Assembly: GCF_040183065.1 (NCBI RefSeq)
Contig: NC_091124.1
Span: 67,987,501-68,051,500, forward strand
Direction: 5' to 3'
Source of the DNA: Periplaneta americana
Lineage: Eukaryota; Arthropoda; Insecta; Blattodea; Blattidae
DNA: 64,000 bases
Shown: piece by piece, positions 24,701-36,497 of the stretch
How the letters are laid out: each line of letters starts with the position of its first letter
Numbering within the stretch: the first letter of the stretch is position 1
The notes under the pieces: generated by a model
What the model saw: the letters and a program-made list of their open reading frames with translations, nothing else
Database searches by the model: none
What the model was told of the DNA's origin: nothing
Made by a program: the position numbers and the translations under genes

Positions 24701-26150
24701 CATAGCTATATTACGCTCCAGCAGCTGGGGTCTTCAATAAATAAGTTCCTACAGGATTAGTTTCAATTCTCAATTTTCAGTTATATAGTTAACGGTCAAT
24801 ATCATAAGCAATGTTTGATATGTTTAAACCTAAAGGAGAAAGAAATGTTTCTTGTAAACTCATAACAAAGTAAGTAAATCTAGGCACAAATCAATACACC
24901 TGAAATACTAAATTTTATTCGATATTGCAATACCAGAAGTTACTTATGATGTTTATAAACATTAATTTTCACTGTTAGAATCCTGACATGAATGAGCAGG
25001 TATTAAATAGAGACGGCAGTGTTGGGCGAGTCACTTAACAGCACTGACACCTAGTTAGGGTACTCCGATTAGAAGGGAACAGTCTTAAACTCGTCCCCTA
25101 ACTGGTAACAGTTACAAAATTATCCTATTAAGTACATTATTTCTTAAGTGTGAACTTTTAATGAATATATCACTCTAGTGACCAAGAGAGAATGAAAGGT
25201 CATCCTAAACCTATTTAGTAAATAATTGTATGAGTGCTGTATGTATGGATTTAGCAGCAGCTGTGCACAGTATTGTAATATATTAAACAGGATTTCGGAA
25301 TACAATGCACAGAGAATGTAACTTTATGATTTAAAACATTTTTGATTTTATTCATAAAAGTCTGCGTCTTTTGGCTAGATATTTTATATAAAGTTAAGTA
25401 CAGTGTGTGTCTTTAAGATATCACACTAAAACTGATGCAAACCTTTTAATATTGGGCGTAATAACAACCAGTCAAAACATATTCATTGTGATAAAACTCA
25501 AACCTGTAGACTCGCATCTGTCAACATACATTTCCATCTCCTTTATCCCGATTCCCGATTGTTACACAAATATTATTTCAGATCCCAAGTTTCCTACATG
25601 CCGAAGTTCTAATACATTGTAACCACTGAGTAACAGTAAAATTTTACTGGCAAGTGTCAAAATATTTCATTTATAATTTCAGAAGCTTACTTCTATTACA
25701 AATCTAAGTGAAGACAGATATAAAAAAAATACGATTCACAGGTCATTATTTTCACATTACTATTCAGGTTAGAGAGATCACAGTGAATATGTTTTAATTT
25801 TAGAAGCCAATTTCCTGATCTGAGTGCTTCTCTCTACATATCACTGATGAAACAAGTCTCTTCAAGATCCCGACACTTTGCCTTCCAATCCTCTTCAAAT
25901 TCTTGAATATTGGAAGACAAAGGACTGGCACACACAGTGAGACTTGCTGAAACTAGGACAAAGTTAATGGATTCTGTTGCCAAATAGTTTTATCATCACT
26001 ATGTCGGTGAAATTCGAAACTGCATCCTGCATAAATAAGGAACACAATACAAGTATAACCCTTAATCAAAAATTAACCTAATGTGGTGCTGTCCCAACAC
26101 TGCCTTAAATGTTCAGTCACTCATGGTGGACAGCCGAATAACGTCTGAAG
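21740..26150. other. Gene-free stretch downstream of Raf
   Basis: AT-rich, with a poly-G run near 22959-22970. The part adjoining Raf must hold its 3' UTR, but no polyadenylation site can be assigned with confidence. No element termini recognised. Confidence 0.4.
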
Positions 26151-26155
26151 AAGAC

Positions 26156-28339
26156 TTATATAATACCACCAACCGAATAGAAAGGAAAAGCTCCATACTG
26201 TGAATTGATGGGTGTTTTAGGTGAAGCACACATATAAAGAAAATCGTCGGACTGAAGCTGGGTTCGATTTAAGGTCGGTTCAGATGCCGAACGATGGATC
26301 TTGGGTAGTGAACGAAGAGAACTTTCGAGTGAGGCAAGGATCTGGCGGAACAGCGGACGCTCGTCACGATTCAGCTTTAGACAATCTTCCGAAAGTCGGC
26401 GAAGTGCTTTTGGTGTGTCTGAGCGCAAGTTGTTGAGGTCTGGACGTAGGAAGCCCCGGCCCACCATGAAGAGAATCTGGTCCTTGTTGTTGATATTTGC
26501 ATATGGTAATTGTCCCGCCAACAATTCGTACAACACCACACCGAACGCATACACATCGGACTGAAAGCTGTAGGGGCTTTCCTCCTGCATCCGGATGACT
26601 TCAGGAGCCATCCACAAAATGGAACCTGTAGGTTGCTGGAATTGCTGGGAGCCCGACCAACGTGTCTTCACTGTTGCCAGTCCAAAATCTCCAATCTTTA
26701 CTGTGAGATCATCGTGAAGGAAGATGTTGTTACTCTTTAAATCTCTATGGATTATGTTCTTGGCATGAAGATAGTCCATTCCTTGGGCTGTTTGTCTTCC
26801 TATTTCTATCAGTGTTAGGAGTTCAAACTTAGTCTCTATCACATGTAGATGTTTGTAGAGACTTGAGCCCTCACACCACTGCGTAACTATAGCCAACTGA
26901 GGCTTGCTTACACATCCCATAAAGAGCAAGATATTTACGTGCCGCGTCTTCCTTAAGACAGCCACTTCATTTTTGAATGCTTGCAACTGAGCCGGAGTTG
27001 GATCTTTAACATTCAACGTTTTAACGGCCACAGGACCGTGCCAGTGGCCTTTGTACACAGTTCCAAAGGAACCCGAACCAATTCTAGGACCGATGAGAAT
27101 TTCATCTGCCGGAATTTCCCAGTCTTCTATCGATTCCCGAGGTGTGCGAACTTTGTTACCACTTTCATCCGCACTACGCGCACGCGGACGCCAAGGTCTC
27201 AGGGTGTTGGTGGGGGATGCTTGTGCACTCTGACTATGGGACGGCTTAGTGGGGCTACTACCAGGACTGCACATTGCAAGGACCCCTGCTCCGGGGACAG
27301 TCGGAACTGGGTTAGACCTTGCAATGCGACTAGCGAACTCCTCTAATGACGCCGCATCGCCGACTTGAGTGACTAGGTTATAACACACGTTTGGAGCCGA
27401 GCTCGATCTTTCTCTTGTACCCAAGGTAGGTGGTTGTCTTCGTGGTATGGATTGGGGCTGTGAAGGGGATGTTGATCTTCCTGTCACAAACCCCGGAGTC
27501 TGTAGGATACCAGCAGAAGTCACTGGATTTTGTGCTAGTAATATCTGATAATATGTGTTGTTTTGAATTTGCTGACAGAGAGCAGGTACACCTGTTGCAC
27601 AACGCTGATGAAAGCGATAACCGCAGGTTCGACAATAGAACCCTTGAAAGAGAAGTCGACTACAACATTCACAGAAAGCGAGAGAAAAAAATGTCTTACG
27701 CACGAAATTGTGAGAAATACTTGTTGTTATTGAAAACTTGTCCAATATTTCGACACTTATTTCTTCACCTTCGAGGGTCGATATATCGGCTTCCCATGGA
27801 ATTGTAACCTTACTTTGACCTTTATACACAACACACATTTCAGGAGTAAGCTTCCGTAATTTCATAGCTTTGGCCAATGCTTCTCTCACACTCTGGCCTG
27901 GCCTTACTTGAACACTAGTCCGCTGTTGATTTGGGAGATGGGCTCGCACTAAAGATTTAAGTGGAGACCGAGGTGCCAGCTTCGGAGAGCTGTCACCTCC
28001 ACTACTTTGATCGTGGGAATGACGTTCACATGTGTCTTGTGGGCTTTCACGTCCATTGCTAATCAATTCGATTAATTCCTGTTCTTTCACTTCAAACTCG
28101 TGAAGTTTACTTGTAAGTTCCTGATATTCAGTGAGGTAAATGGATGGCGGATGCTGGAACCCTGCAAACTTCGCAATTAGAGCATCGATATTCTCTCTCG
28201 TCAGACGAATCATGCTCTGGATGTTATGGAGTTCATCATGCAGAGGGTCGAACTCTTCTGTTGCACAGGACCTTGTTGGACTATTAAGTGACAGCGTAGG
28301 AACTGTTCCATTAAATTTTGGTTCCCTGATGACAGCCAT
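26156..28339 (-). CDS. Raf: Raf serine/threonine kinase (MAPKKK), complete in a single exon
   Basis: Raf links GTP-bound Ras at the membrane to MEK/ERK signalling. The frame has every landmark of the family. Counting from the first in-frame ATG (28339; 727 residues) these are: a BRAF-specific region about 30-92 ([13 protein letters not shown]), a Ras-binding domain about 130-200, a C1 zinc finger about 210-255 with its Cys/His set, a first 14-3-3 site RSSSAPN near 313, an acidic motif EDWEIP before the kinase, and the kinase domain about 415-675. The kinase has [15 protein letters not shown] lysine 440, [15 protein letters not shown] and WMAPE, followed by the C-terminal 14-3-3 site RSASEP. 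The acidic motif and N-terminal region place it with BRAF/fly Raf rather than CRAF. An in-frame TAG at 28454-28456 lies upstream. The open frame between it and the ATG has only a TTG at 28429, so I chose the ATG at 28339. A spliced upstream coding exon cannot be excluded. There is no intron in 2.2 kb and all catalytic residues are intact. Confidence 0.95.
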   Translation of the reverse strand: MAVIREPKFNGTVPTLSLNSPTRSCATEEFDPLHDELHNIQSMIRLTRENIDALIAKFAGFQHPPSIYLTEYQELTSKLHEFEVKEQELIELISNGRESPQDTCERHSHDQSSGGDSSPKLAPRSPLKSLVRAHLPNQQRTSVQVRPGQSVREALAKAMKLRKLTPEMCVVYKGQSKVTIPWEADISTLEGEEISVEILDKFSITTSISHNFVRKTFFSLAFCECCSRLLFQGFYCRTCGYRFHQRCATGVPALCQQIQNNTYYQILLAQNPVTSAGILQTPGFVTGRSTSPSQPQSIPRRQPPTLGTRERSSSAPNVCYNLVTQVGDAASLEEFASRIARSNPVPTVPGAGVLAMCSPGSSPTKPSHSQSAQASPTNTLRPWRPRARSADESGNKVRTPRESIEDWEIPADEILIGPRIGSGSFGTVYKGHWHGPVAVKTLNVKDPTPAQLQAFKNEVAVLRKTRHVNILLFMGCVSKPQLAIVTQWCEGSSLYKHLHVIETKFELLTLIEIGRQTAQGMDYLHAKNIIHRDLKSNNIFLHDDLTVKIGDFGLATVKTRWSGSQQFQQPTGSILWMAPEVIRMQEESPYSFQSDVYAFGVVLYELLAGQLPYANINNKDQILFMVGRGFLRPDLNNLRSDTPKALRRLSEDCLKLNRDERPLFRQILASLESSLRSLPKIHRSASEPTLNRTQLQSDDFLYMCASPKTPINSQYGAFPFYSVGGII

Positions 28340-29552
28340 CTTCTTTACTAGATCACTGCCAGTTGAATTATATTTCCTACACACACCTGACGCTGGTAGT
28401 GGAAATATTCTCCTTGTCGCTTGCAGCAAGATATATACATCTCTGAATGTTGTCTATAGTTAAGAAATAGGTTGGAGAATAATTTTCTACGGGTCTTGTA
28501 TCTGCATACAAAGTCATTCTTGACCTTTATAATGCTATATCACAACGCTGCTCACAAAACTGGATCAACTACTTAAAAGTCACCTACATTTCTTACACGA
28601 ATACTTCACCCTTCACCTTCGCGAAACTATTTTTGCCATAGACAAAACATTGCGTAGTTTCTAACAAACGTGTATTCATGCAACTGGTCTAAGAAAAACC
28701 CGTGTACATGAATGTTCAGCAAAGTACAACTGGATGGATTGTAGTGCATGCAAAATTTCAAAATGTAGAATACATAAACACATATCACTGTACTAAGACT
28801 TATTTTTGCACGATCCTTCAGAAGGAAATTATCGATATATTATTTATGAAGAAACTAATGTTGTATACAACAAATCGATATTAATTCTAAATCCGGAGAA
28901 AGAACTTATCTTTGATAGGTTCAGTAAAAAACTTTGGTTTTACCAGTCCTGCCATATCTGTTATAGAGTAAGGACAAATGTAACACTAGGAAAATTTGTG
29001 ATAGAATTTAAATTGTAATCAAGTATGTGAAATTACAGCAAATATATTGCAATACTGCTATACGAACGATTATAAATATGGAGGATTATTTTGTTCAAAG
29101 TCTGTACATGAATAATAAAAAAGAAATTTGAGATTCCAATATGGTAGCCCTGACAACCGTAAAAGCGCGAGAATCGTATTCGTGTACTTGTACTCGTGTA
29201 GACTGTAGAGAAGTTCGTCTGTGCAAATGATCAGTGAAGAAGGAAGAAACGAAGAATGGTGATAGATTGTCGTCAATTTTAGTACATGGAATTTATTTTT
29301 GTGAATAGCTCTAACATTTCATGGTAACGTATTTGAGTTCCCCGTTGTAGTTCTACGTGAGTCGTGGTATAGTAAATTATAGGAAAATTGATTTCATTTC
29401 ACAGTGAATGAATGTTGCGAGGTTCGCTCGAGACATTCTGGCTTCGCAACCAACGCACGAATCACCAGAGAATGGTTAGAGAATATTCGCGTTCTCTGTT
29501 ATCTGCAGTAATGGCAGACGAAGATACATTTATTATAACAAGTCAGCAAGTA
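28340..29552. other. Raf upstream region
   Basis: No coding exon could be recognised. The first part probably holds the Raf 5' UTR and promoter, since an in-frame stop at 28454-28456 closes the frame. The rest up to the MITE at 29553 is AT-rich without recognisable genes. Confidence 0.35.
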
Positions 29553-29837
29553 CAGTACGATTATTTAGTCCTGACAGTCGCCGACAACGTGCGCCTGGGT
29601 CAGTCAAGTCCATTATGTTACGCCGAGGGATGTTCAGGACAGGTTAGTCAGTCGCTTGCCTTCATAGCGATTGGATGTCACGCGTGCGGTAGAGCGGTGT
29701 ATTTCCAGTACAGTTAAGCTGTACTGCATTTCCTTACTGACGGCTCGCTCCTATCTCTACTCCGGAACTCTCCCCACTACTCCTATTACTTCCCCTCTTT
29801 CTCGTCGCCGAACTGTCAGGACTAAATAATCGGTCTG
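29553..29837. mobile_element. Tc1/mariner-type MITE, copy 1 of a pair
   Basis: 285 bp between TA dinucleotides. The left end CAGTACGATTATTTAGTCCT pairs with CAGACCGATTATTTAGTCCT (reverse complement of the right end), continuing into GACAG. The GC-rich core has GCGTGCGGTAGAGCGGT. Copy 2 lies at 46534-46788. It lies about 1.2 kb upstream of the Raf start codon. Confidence 0.85.
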
Positions 29838-30434
29838 TACAGCAGTTACAGACAGTTTAACAAAAAGAAAGTTATAAAATGAAAGGCAACACCACTATAC
29901 GAAAGTCGCGATCGATATAATTATTGACAATGATTTACCGGCATGTCAAATTGAATCGGAATAATGGCAGTTTCAGAACTCCTGTCGAATTTCAACAACA
30001 GACTTCGAACTGTTACTATGCAAAATAGGGCCAAAAATTTGCAAGAAAGACACAGACTACTGAGAAGCAATATCTGTTCATGAAAGACTAGCATTAACAC
30101 TTCGATATCTGGCAACGGGATTCGTATACGAGTTTGATGTATTTATTCAAAGTATCGAAACAGCCGATTTCCAGGATTGTTCCAGAAATTTCCTGATCCT
30201 TGATGTTAAGAACTTAATGAATTGAATTGAAGAGAGAGAGGGCTATAAGGGCCCATTCACATAGAAAGATTAACATTAACACGAGGACATAAACATATGA
30301 CATGAACACAAGATTCGCGTTACCATTCACAATGGCAACTGAACACTAACGTCAAAATAAAGCAACAAAAATGGAGGCTACGACGATTGATAACGATGTA
30401 TCAGTGCAATTTACATCACTACAAAGTGTAGCGC

Positions 30435-30436
<2 letters not shown>

Positions 30437-30472
<36 letters not shown>
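30437..30472. repeat. (GT)n microsatellite
   Basis: About 18 gt units inside the left part of the Harbinger element. Confidence 0.95.
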
Positions 30473-30474
<2 letters not shown>

Positions 30475-30549
30475 TCTACTCGTTGCTTACGATCTCGTAA
30501 GCAACGGATCTACTATATTTGAAATCAAGAAAATAATTTAGACGTAGTC

Positions 30550-31885
30550 GAGGGTAGGTTCATACACTGAATGAGAGGATTATTCAAGGGGATTTCCATA
30601 ACCTTCTACGTGAAATGCGAGACTGATCCAAAACAATTTCAGCATTATACATGAGATTGAAGCTAGCACAGTTTGATGAAATAGCCAATCTGGTATCCCC
30701 ATTTTTGAATAAACGAAGTAACTGTCCCTGTCTGTCTTTGCCATTAGATCTGCGACTGTCGCTTACACTTAGGTAAGAAAATGTTTGGTTTTTAATGGTA
30801 TACATTTTCAGTTTAACCTTACTTAAAATTATGCAACATTTTAATATAGATTATAAGTTGTATCTAATAAATATAAAAATCTTTGTCAGGTATTTGGCTA
30901 GTACTGGAGACTCTATACCCACTCTGGCATGGAGTTACAGGATTGGAAAATCAACTTGCTGTCTAATTATAAATGAAACAACCGAGGCTATTTGGAATGC
31001 TCATTATGAAACTTACCTTCCCATTTCCACTGTAGATGAATACAGAAATATTGCAAATAATTTCTATGAAATGTGGAATATACCACACTGCCTTAGTGCT
31101 ATAAATGGGAAACATGTTGTTATTCAAGCACTAAACAATTCAGGTCCTAGTTTTATAACTATAAAAAGTAATTTAGTATTGTGTTATTGGCAGTATGTAG
31201 CTAATGCAAAATATTGTTTTACCCATGTTGACATAGGAGCATATGGGTCGCAGAGTGATGGAGGGATCTTTAAGCAGTCGAAGTTGGGTTACCAATTACA
31301 TAACAATTTACTTCCATTACCACCTCCGGACCCTGTCCCGCAAACTAGAATTATCATACCATATTATTTCGTCGGTGATGAGGCATTTCATTTGGGGCCG
31401 AAGCTGATGAAGGCCTTTTTCAAAAAATACATTGACAAATATGAAAAGACAAATAGGTTCCGTCATTCTAGAGGACATAGAATTATTGAAAATACTTTCG
31501 GTATTTTGGTGGCCCAGTGGAGAATTTACCACTAAATCATAAATACCAAACCAGAAAATGTAGACAAAATAATAAGGCAACTGTGTGTCTACACAAGTTT
31601 CTCAGAATTCAAGAAATACATACCTCGTTCTGATGGAGCATGCTGTCCACCAAATTTTATTGACATTGAGAACATTGGGCATATACAGCAAGGTGATTGG
31701 AGAAGTATGTTCCTGAGCAACGTGCACTACAGCATATTAATAATACCAATTTAAAGATTGATGCAAAAAATGCAACTTCAAATAGATTACAAATTAGAGA
31801 AGAAATTGCCAATTTTTTTATTTCGCCAATGGATACATTTGATGGTCAATTTGAATATGTTTCTCGTGGACTGGTAAACTTGTAA
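30550..31885 (+). pseudogene. Harbinger transposase, catalytically altered
   Basis: An N-terminal segment (LAQFDEIANLVSPFLNKR, then LPLDLRLSLTL) ends at a gtaag donor after 30772. A tttgtcag acceptor at 30889 continues in phase with YLASTGDSIPTLAWSYRIGK, so a 117-bp intron survives. The catalytic blocks follow: CLSAINGKHV, HVDIGAYGSQSDGGIF, PYYFVGDEAFHLGPKL and HRIIENTFGILVAQWRIYH, stop at 31535. In the first block the family has IDGKH; here Asp is Asn, so the DDE triad lost its first acid. Frame breaks also lie upstream (around 30600-30660) and after 31530, beyond which C-terminal sequence continues to 31885. Confidence 0.88.
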
Positions 31886-32202
31886 AGAACATTCCTATTG
31901 TGTGCAGTGAATCTTGTTATATATACTTTGAAAGCTGTTTAAAATGTTTGAAATAGTTTTTTTGTACCAATTTATTTCAGTAATGGCTAAATTAACACTT
32001 TATTGAAATAATTATTAAATTAATTTGAGAGTTAAAAATGGTTGACCAATTTGCATGGTTTCCAGTTACTATTTAAACAGTGTTAATTAAGTTCTGCTAC
32101 TAAATAACTACAACTATAATGAAACAATAAATATGAAATGAGTTTTGTAAAGGGATATTTAGCATGTAACAAATTATTGAAATAAAATCTTTCAATTTTA
32201 CT

Positions 32203-33390
32203 TTAATTTAATTTTAATTCAAATGAACTCTGTTTCTTTTTTTTAGCTTCCATAAGTGCTTGGGTGATTTGCAATATAATCTCATCCTTTATATCCTCCT
32301 GCAGAGAAAATAGCTGCGTTGAAACAAATTCTGCAAAAGCAACTTCCTCAGAAGCCCTTTCTCTTTCCAAAGTTTGAGTGAACCTATTGGAGGCTTCAGC
32401 AATCATCTGTAAAGTATCCTGTATAGACGTTTTCCCTTCTGTATTTGATCCTTATTTAGATTTTTTTTCCCTATTGCCGCTGAAACAGCTGATGACACAG
32501 GCCTTTGTTGTTGATTGATGTGGGGAGGGGTTGCATTTGTAGTGACTGCGTCCAATTCAAAGTCAAAATAAGTATCAAAATTAGCTTCATTTCCATTATA
32601 GGTAGAGACCAGACTATTGGAAATATTAGTGTTTGTTTCTGATTGTTGTGAATTTAGATAATTTGTAAATGTCCTCCTTTTCCTCAGACGTTCGTCAATG
32701 AAACTTAATGCACTCATAAAGGGCCAGAGTTGTTTATATGAGGCCTTTGACTCCACTCTTGTTATCAGCTATTGCCTTCTTTTCCTGTGTGTACCTGTCT
32801 CTAAAATTTTTAATTCTAGTTTTACACATTTCAACTGTAACAAACAATTATAACATTTTGTTTAGGAAAATGGGAATTGGAGATTCCAACTGACAAAATT
32901 TGCATTGTTGTATTTATATTTAATTTGATATTAATTACAATGGTAATTTATCTACCGAATAATATTAAAGGAAGAAAAAAATTCTGGGATTGGGCATCGA
33001 ACCCAGGACCTTTGGCTTAGTCTGCCAACACACTATCACTATACTATCTAGACACATTACAAAACACGGGCCAATTCTTCCCTTTATTTTCACATACCTC
33101 AAGTGTGTTGGCAATGTCGACCCAACATACAGTGCACAATGTATATTTGATATATTATTTAATGTTTCATCAAACGAATTTATTTTCAGATTAGTTTAGT
33201 TGAGGAAAGATAACTTGTAAAGTTTCCTACATCATGTACAGATACTAAGTAATATATAAATACCGTCACATTTCAATTCATTTGCTATTTGTTGCCAAAT
33301 ATTTTCTTTCAACAAATATCTTTGTATGACTTGTGCTTTTTATCATAAAGACATCGGTGACTCTGAAATGAAATAATTAACTTTTAACCA
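32203..33390 (-). pseudogene. Harbinger accessory protein with MADF domain, broken
   Basis: On the minus strand an exon at about 33375-33250 reads CLYDKKHKSYKD, then NIWQQIANELKCD in a shifted frame, with a gt donor. After an intron of about 0.4 kb an acceptor (ttacag) leads to MCKTRIKNFRDRYTQEKKAI, then KQLWPFMSALSFIDERL. These are the MADF signature parts. A further frame carries a C-terminal helical stretch (SNRFTQTLERERASEEVAF) to 32203. At least three frame breaks. In PIF/Harbinger elements this protein helps bind the element's ends and bring in the transposase. Confidence 0.78.
32980..33062 (-). mobile_element. SINE head fragment inside Harbinger element
   Basis: Minus-strand tRNA-like segment with A-box-like TAGTATAGTGATAGTGTG and B box GGTTCGATGCC. 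The body is not recognised. Confidence 0.45.
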
Positions 33391-34021
33391 AATGATTCCA
33401 TTTTTATCTTTTTTGTTTGAGTGCAGTGTGATGGTGTTTTTTTCTTTCTCGAATGATGTTAACACGAATGTGAAAGCTTGGAGTTTGCAAGCTTTGTCGT
33501 TAGTATCTGGCAACAGTGTTCACGTTAATGTTAATGAAAATCATTGTGAACGATTCCATTAATAACCTGGTCGCAAACTTTTATGTTCACCTCTTGTTTA
33601 CAGTAATGTTTCTATGTGAATGGGCCTTAACAGCCCTAGCACTGCGACCTGAAAGATCTATTGAGCATCCCTATCATAATATCCTATCAATCCAATAGTT
33701 TGATGTTCATAATGAACTGAATCAAACTATGGACTGAGACAGTTGATAGCTCATCAAGCTTTGGAAAATGTTTTCCAAAGATGAAAGCTCTTTGATGAGC
33801 GAGTGCATTGCAGTCGCACAATAGATGACCTACAGACTCATCTCCCTGTGAACAACGAGCACAGGCTGGGTTGATATTATGTCCCATCCTGTACAGGTTC
33901 TTCTTGAGGTCGTAGTGTCCTGTAAGGAATCTGACTGCCCAGCAGAGCTGTTTTTTGTTCAATTTTAACAGGTCACTTGACCTGCAAGAACTTAATGAAC
34001 TCGTGTTACAATGTATCAAGA

Positions 34022-34985
34022 TAGGAAGCAGGTGCTATAAGGAACATATTGTAACTTTTATTTCAAAACAATAATGTAATTTTATTGTTTCAACAATAGT
34101 CACTTTATAATTTAGTTTAAATACTCCCATCAACAATGGGATTTCCACTCCACACAGTAACACAGTATTCGTTATTGCACTCCACCGACGACAATGACAA
34201 TTTACTTGGATTATTGAGAACAACAATGAACTGTTAATCTTAACTAATGTTCACAGAGCACTATTTACAAATCAGAACTGTCAGTTCTCAGTTCACAGTT
34301 CGTTTGCCTTGGCTAATTCTTCTAGCTCAGTCACTCGAGTTCACACTATCTCGAACCCCAGACCTTCAGAGACAGTCCACTGAACTTCGAACTCAGGTCC
34401 CCCAACTGCGGTCCACTGCACTCAAACTCAGGACTTCGGACGCTCACACAGCTGCGGACACACTCAAGTCGAACTCCGGTCTCGAAGCTGGCTTCACTGC
34501 TACACAAGATTGGCTGGCTTGCTGTCCACCGACTATAATAACAACTGCTAACTAACTTGCGTCTCTTCTTTTATAACCAAACCATAGTTTCGGGAAAGTA
34601 CAATGCTAGAAATTTCCACGGATGTCAGAAAGATGGCACCTCCCGAATTCTCTGGATTTTTTCCCTCTCTGCCGTGGTTGCTCTCTCTCCTCTCCTCTCT
34701 ATGCCACAGCACATGCCTCAGGAAGCAGATGCACGCGCAACTTCCGCGCCGAACCACGGCTGATTTTGCCCTCCTTCTGCCGGTCGTGAGATCGTTTCTC
34801 AGCTGTCACAATATTTTGCTAACAAACCTTTAGTCAGAAGTCCCTCCTTTCTCCGCGGGAGCATGCGAAAGATCGTTCCTAATTGGTAAGTCACCCATTG
34901 TGCACGACATTCAAAAGTGTCATTTGACGTCACTAGGAGGATCGACCTTGCGTTAGGCCAATCGTCACTCCATTTTAGACTACTC
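34022..34985. other. Unclassified GC-richer segment
   Basis: 34240-34800 is clearly richer in C and G than its surroundings on the plus strand, with many CTCA/GAACTC words. I recognise no protein, RNA or paired ends. It may be the non-coding part of an old repeat. Confidence 0.3.
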
Positions 34986-34989
34986 GAAA

Positions 34990-35510
34990 AGTAAACATTG
35001 TGGGAATTGGTGAGTGTGGTTGTGGAGAGAGTGCAAATGGATTCGTCAGTGTTCAGCTCAATTACATGTCTAGTTGATAGCGCATCTGTAGTTTCTCATT
35101 CCAGTCAGAAGTGAAATGGAGTATACATTCGCTGAATATATGGACATGCTTCTGATTTACAGAGAAGTTGGAAGAAATGAGAGAGCTGCTCGCTGTACAA
35201 AGAAAGGTCCCCAATTGACGTATTCCAAACATTTGGATGTCGCTGGATTCGTAGAAGAGGGCTTGCACAGTGGCCACCACGTTCACCTGACCTCAGTCCT
35301 CTCAGCGTCTTCCTGTGGGGTGTATGAAGAGCTTTATGTATGAGACCACTGTAGAGTCCAAAGAGGATCTGATCGCCAAGGTTCACGCTTCATAGCAATT
35401 AAAGGAGTTCAGGATGTTTTCACAAGAGTCCAACAAAGGCTGTTACGTCGTTATCAACTTTGTAACAAGGTCAGTGGCCACCACTTTGAACAGTTAATGT
35501 AGAAAATGTA
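34990..35510 (+). pseudogene. Internally deleted mariner-like transposase
   Basis: An ATG at 35116 starts MEYTFAEYMDMLLIYREVGR, the N-terminal HTH typical of insect mariner-like proteins. After about 30 residues it jumps, in another frame, to the C-terminal RRGLAQWPPRSPDLSPLSVF block (usually WPPRSPDLxPLDFFLWG). The whole middle is missing and later frames are disturbed. I could not pair the outer termini. Confidence 0.7.
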
Positions 35511-36329
35511 ATATGTAAATGTATAATCACACGAAAAAAGAACTAGTAAAAGACCTGTAAAATAAATGATGGCCTAATACCAGAAAAATCGGCTAAACTA
35601 GTGACTAGGTACTTCCTTTCGCACTCCAAACATGAAAACAGTCAAGCAATATGCAAACATCGTCTTGAGCATGTCTTGTACATGATGCATGGCTTATTAG
35701 GAGCAGTCTTTCGCGTGCTCTAGTGGCGAAGGGAGGAATTTCCGACCACCAGTTTATTATATGTTCCTTATACCAGCTACTTCCTACTCTGAATGTTGTA
35801 ACATGAGTTCATTAACGCCCTGTATAATTCAATAAGATTGATGACAGTTTCTTCAGTTCACTCCAGTTTTGACAGTTTATTACCGGTTGGTGAAATTATA
35901 CTAACTGCTATGCTCTGCTTCTACAACGAACTACGAACAAGTGGAAAAAAAAAAAAGTAAAATGAACTTGGAACAGTCTGGTTCTGAACCTTCGATATAT
36001 TTGGCAGTGAAAGTTAAATTTACAATTAATTTCTTAATTGCCATGGCAACAATTCTTGAACAAGTCTGAAATACTTACAGTACGAGTTGGAAATGTCATA
36101 AACAAGTAACATGGCAACCAAGTCATGTGTTTTTTATACTTGCTTTAACATCTCTGGTCATATCGCGAAATCATGTGTTGAATTAATGAATCTATTGCAA
36201 AATTTATAAATAAAATTTTGATTTATTATTATTTTTTACATTTTTGCAAGTATTGCAAAAAGTTATTCACTAACCGCAAACTGTAAATGACTTATCTGAT
36301 CTCGAATGCTTGGAAACCGAGATCCGTGT

Positions 36330-36486
36330 GAAACTTCCTCATTCAATCCACCATTTTAAGGTACGGATAATAATTTGCAATGTTGACTGATGAGACACCA
36401 TGTGCAAAGGGAAAAACTGTCAGAAGAATATTGGCTGCTAGAAATCATGCAATAAAACTTCCTCATTCAGTCCACCATTTTAAGGT
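36330..36486 (+). repeat. Repeated unit of the unknown ORF, left copies
   Basis: The segment TTGACTGATGAGACACCATG to CACCATTTTAAGGTAC (36383-36489) recurs at 37151-37258 with moderate divergence. A partial third unit (CTTCCTCATTCAATCCACCA) lies at 36334-36369. Translation gives LTDETPCAKGKTVRRILAAR, parallel to LTDERPCARQTTVRIILFAR in the right copy. Confidence 0.65.
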
Positions 36487-36497
36487 ACGCATTAGTA

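Larger units (their letters stand above)
30249..33627. mobile_element. PIF/Harbinger transposon, decayed
   Basis: About 3.4 kb. The left end GGGCCCATTCACATAGAAAG and the reverse complement of the right end AGGCCCATTCACATAGAAAC are near-identical, with TAA at 30246-30248 and 33628-33630 as a 3-bp target duplication, as expected of the superfamily. It carries the two standard genes in convergent orientation: a DDE transposase (plus) and a MADF/Myb-like DNA-binding protein (minus). Both are broken. A (GT)n run sits at 30437-30472 and a SINE head at about 32980-33060. Confidence 0.9.
30222..33985 (-). pseudogene. 5'-truncated LINE tail split by a Harbinger element
   Basis: The minus strand from 33985 down encodes LLKLNKKQLCWAVRFLTGHY, then the knuckle CARCSQGDESVGHLLCDC, up to a stop at 33687. 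A 3' UTR continues to 33628 and resumes across the Harbinger insertion at 30245-30222, ending in a short GAATT-type tail. AAGAACTTAATGAA occurs at 30208-30221 and 33986-33999, a 14-bp target duplication enclosing LINE and Harbinger together. The LINE body is about 385 bp. It has the same kind of C-terminal zinc knuckle as the RNase H LINE family but is a distinct sequence. Confidence 0.82.

Noticed and set aside
28340-28429. N-terminal Raf extension resembling a mitochondrial presequence
   Set aside because: It has only a TTG start just below an in-frame stop; the ATG at 28339 gives a normal Raf N-terminus.
26221-28463. Several plus-strand open frames over Raf
   Set aside because: Shadows of the Raf coding sequence; no family resemblance.
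29412-29717. 101-residue open frame upstream of Raf
   Set aside because: Runs into the MITE at 29553 and shows no conserved features.
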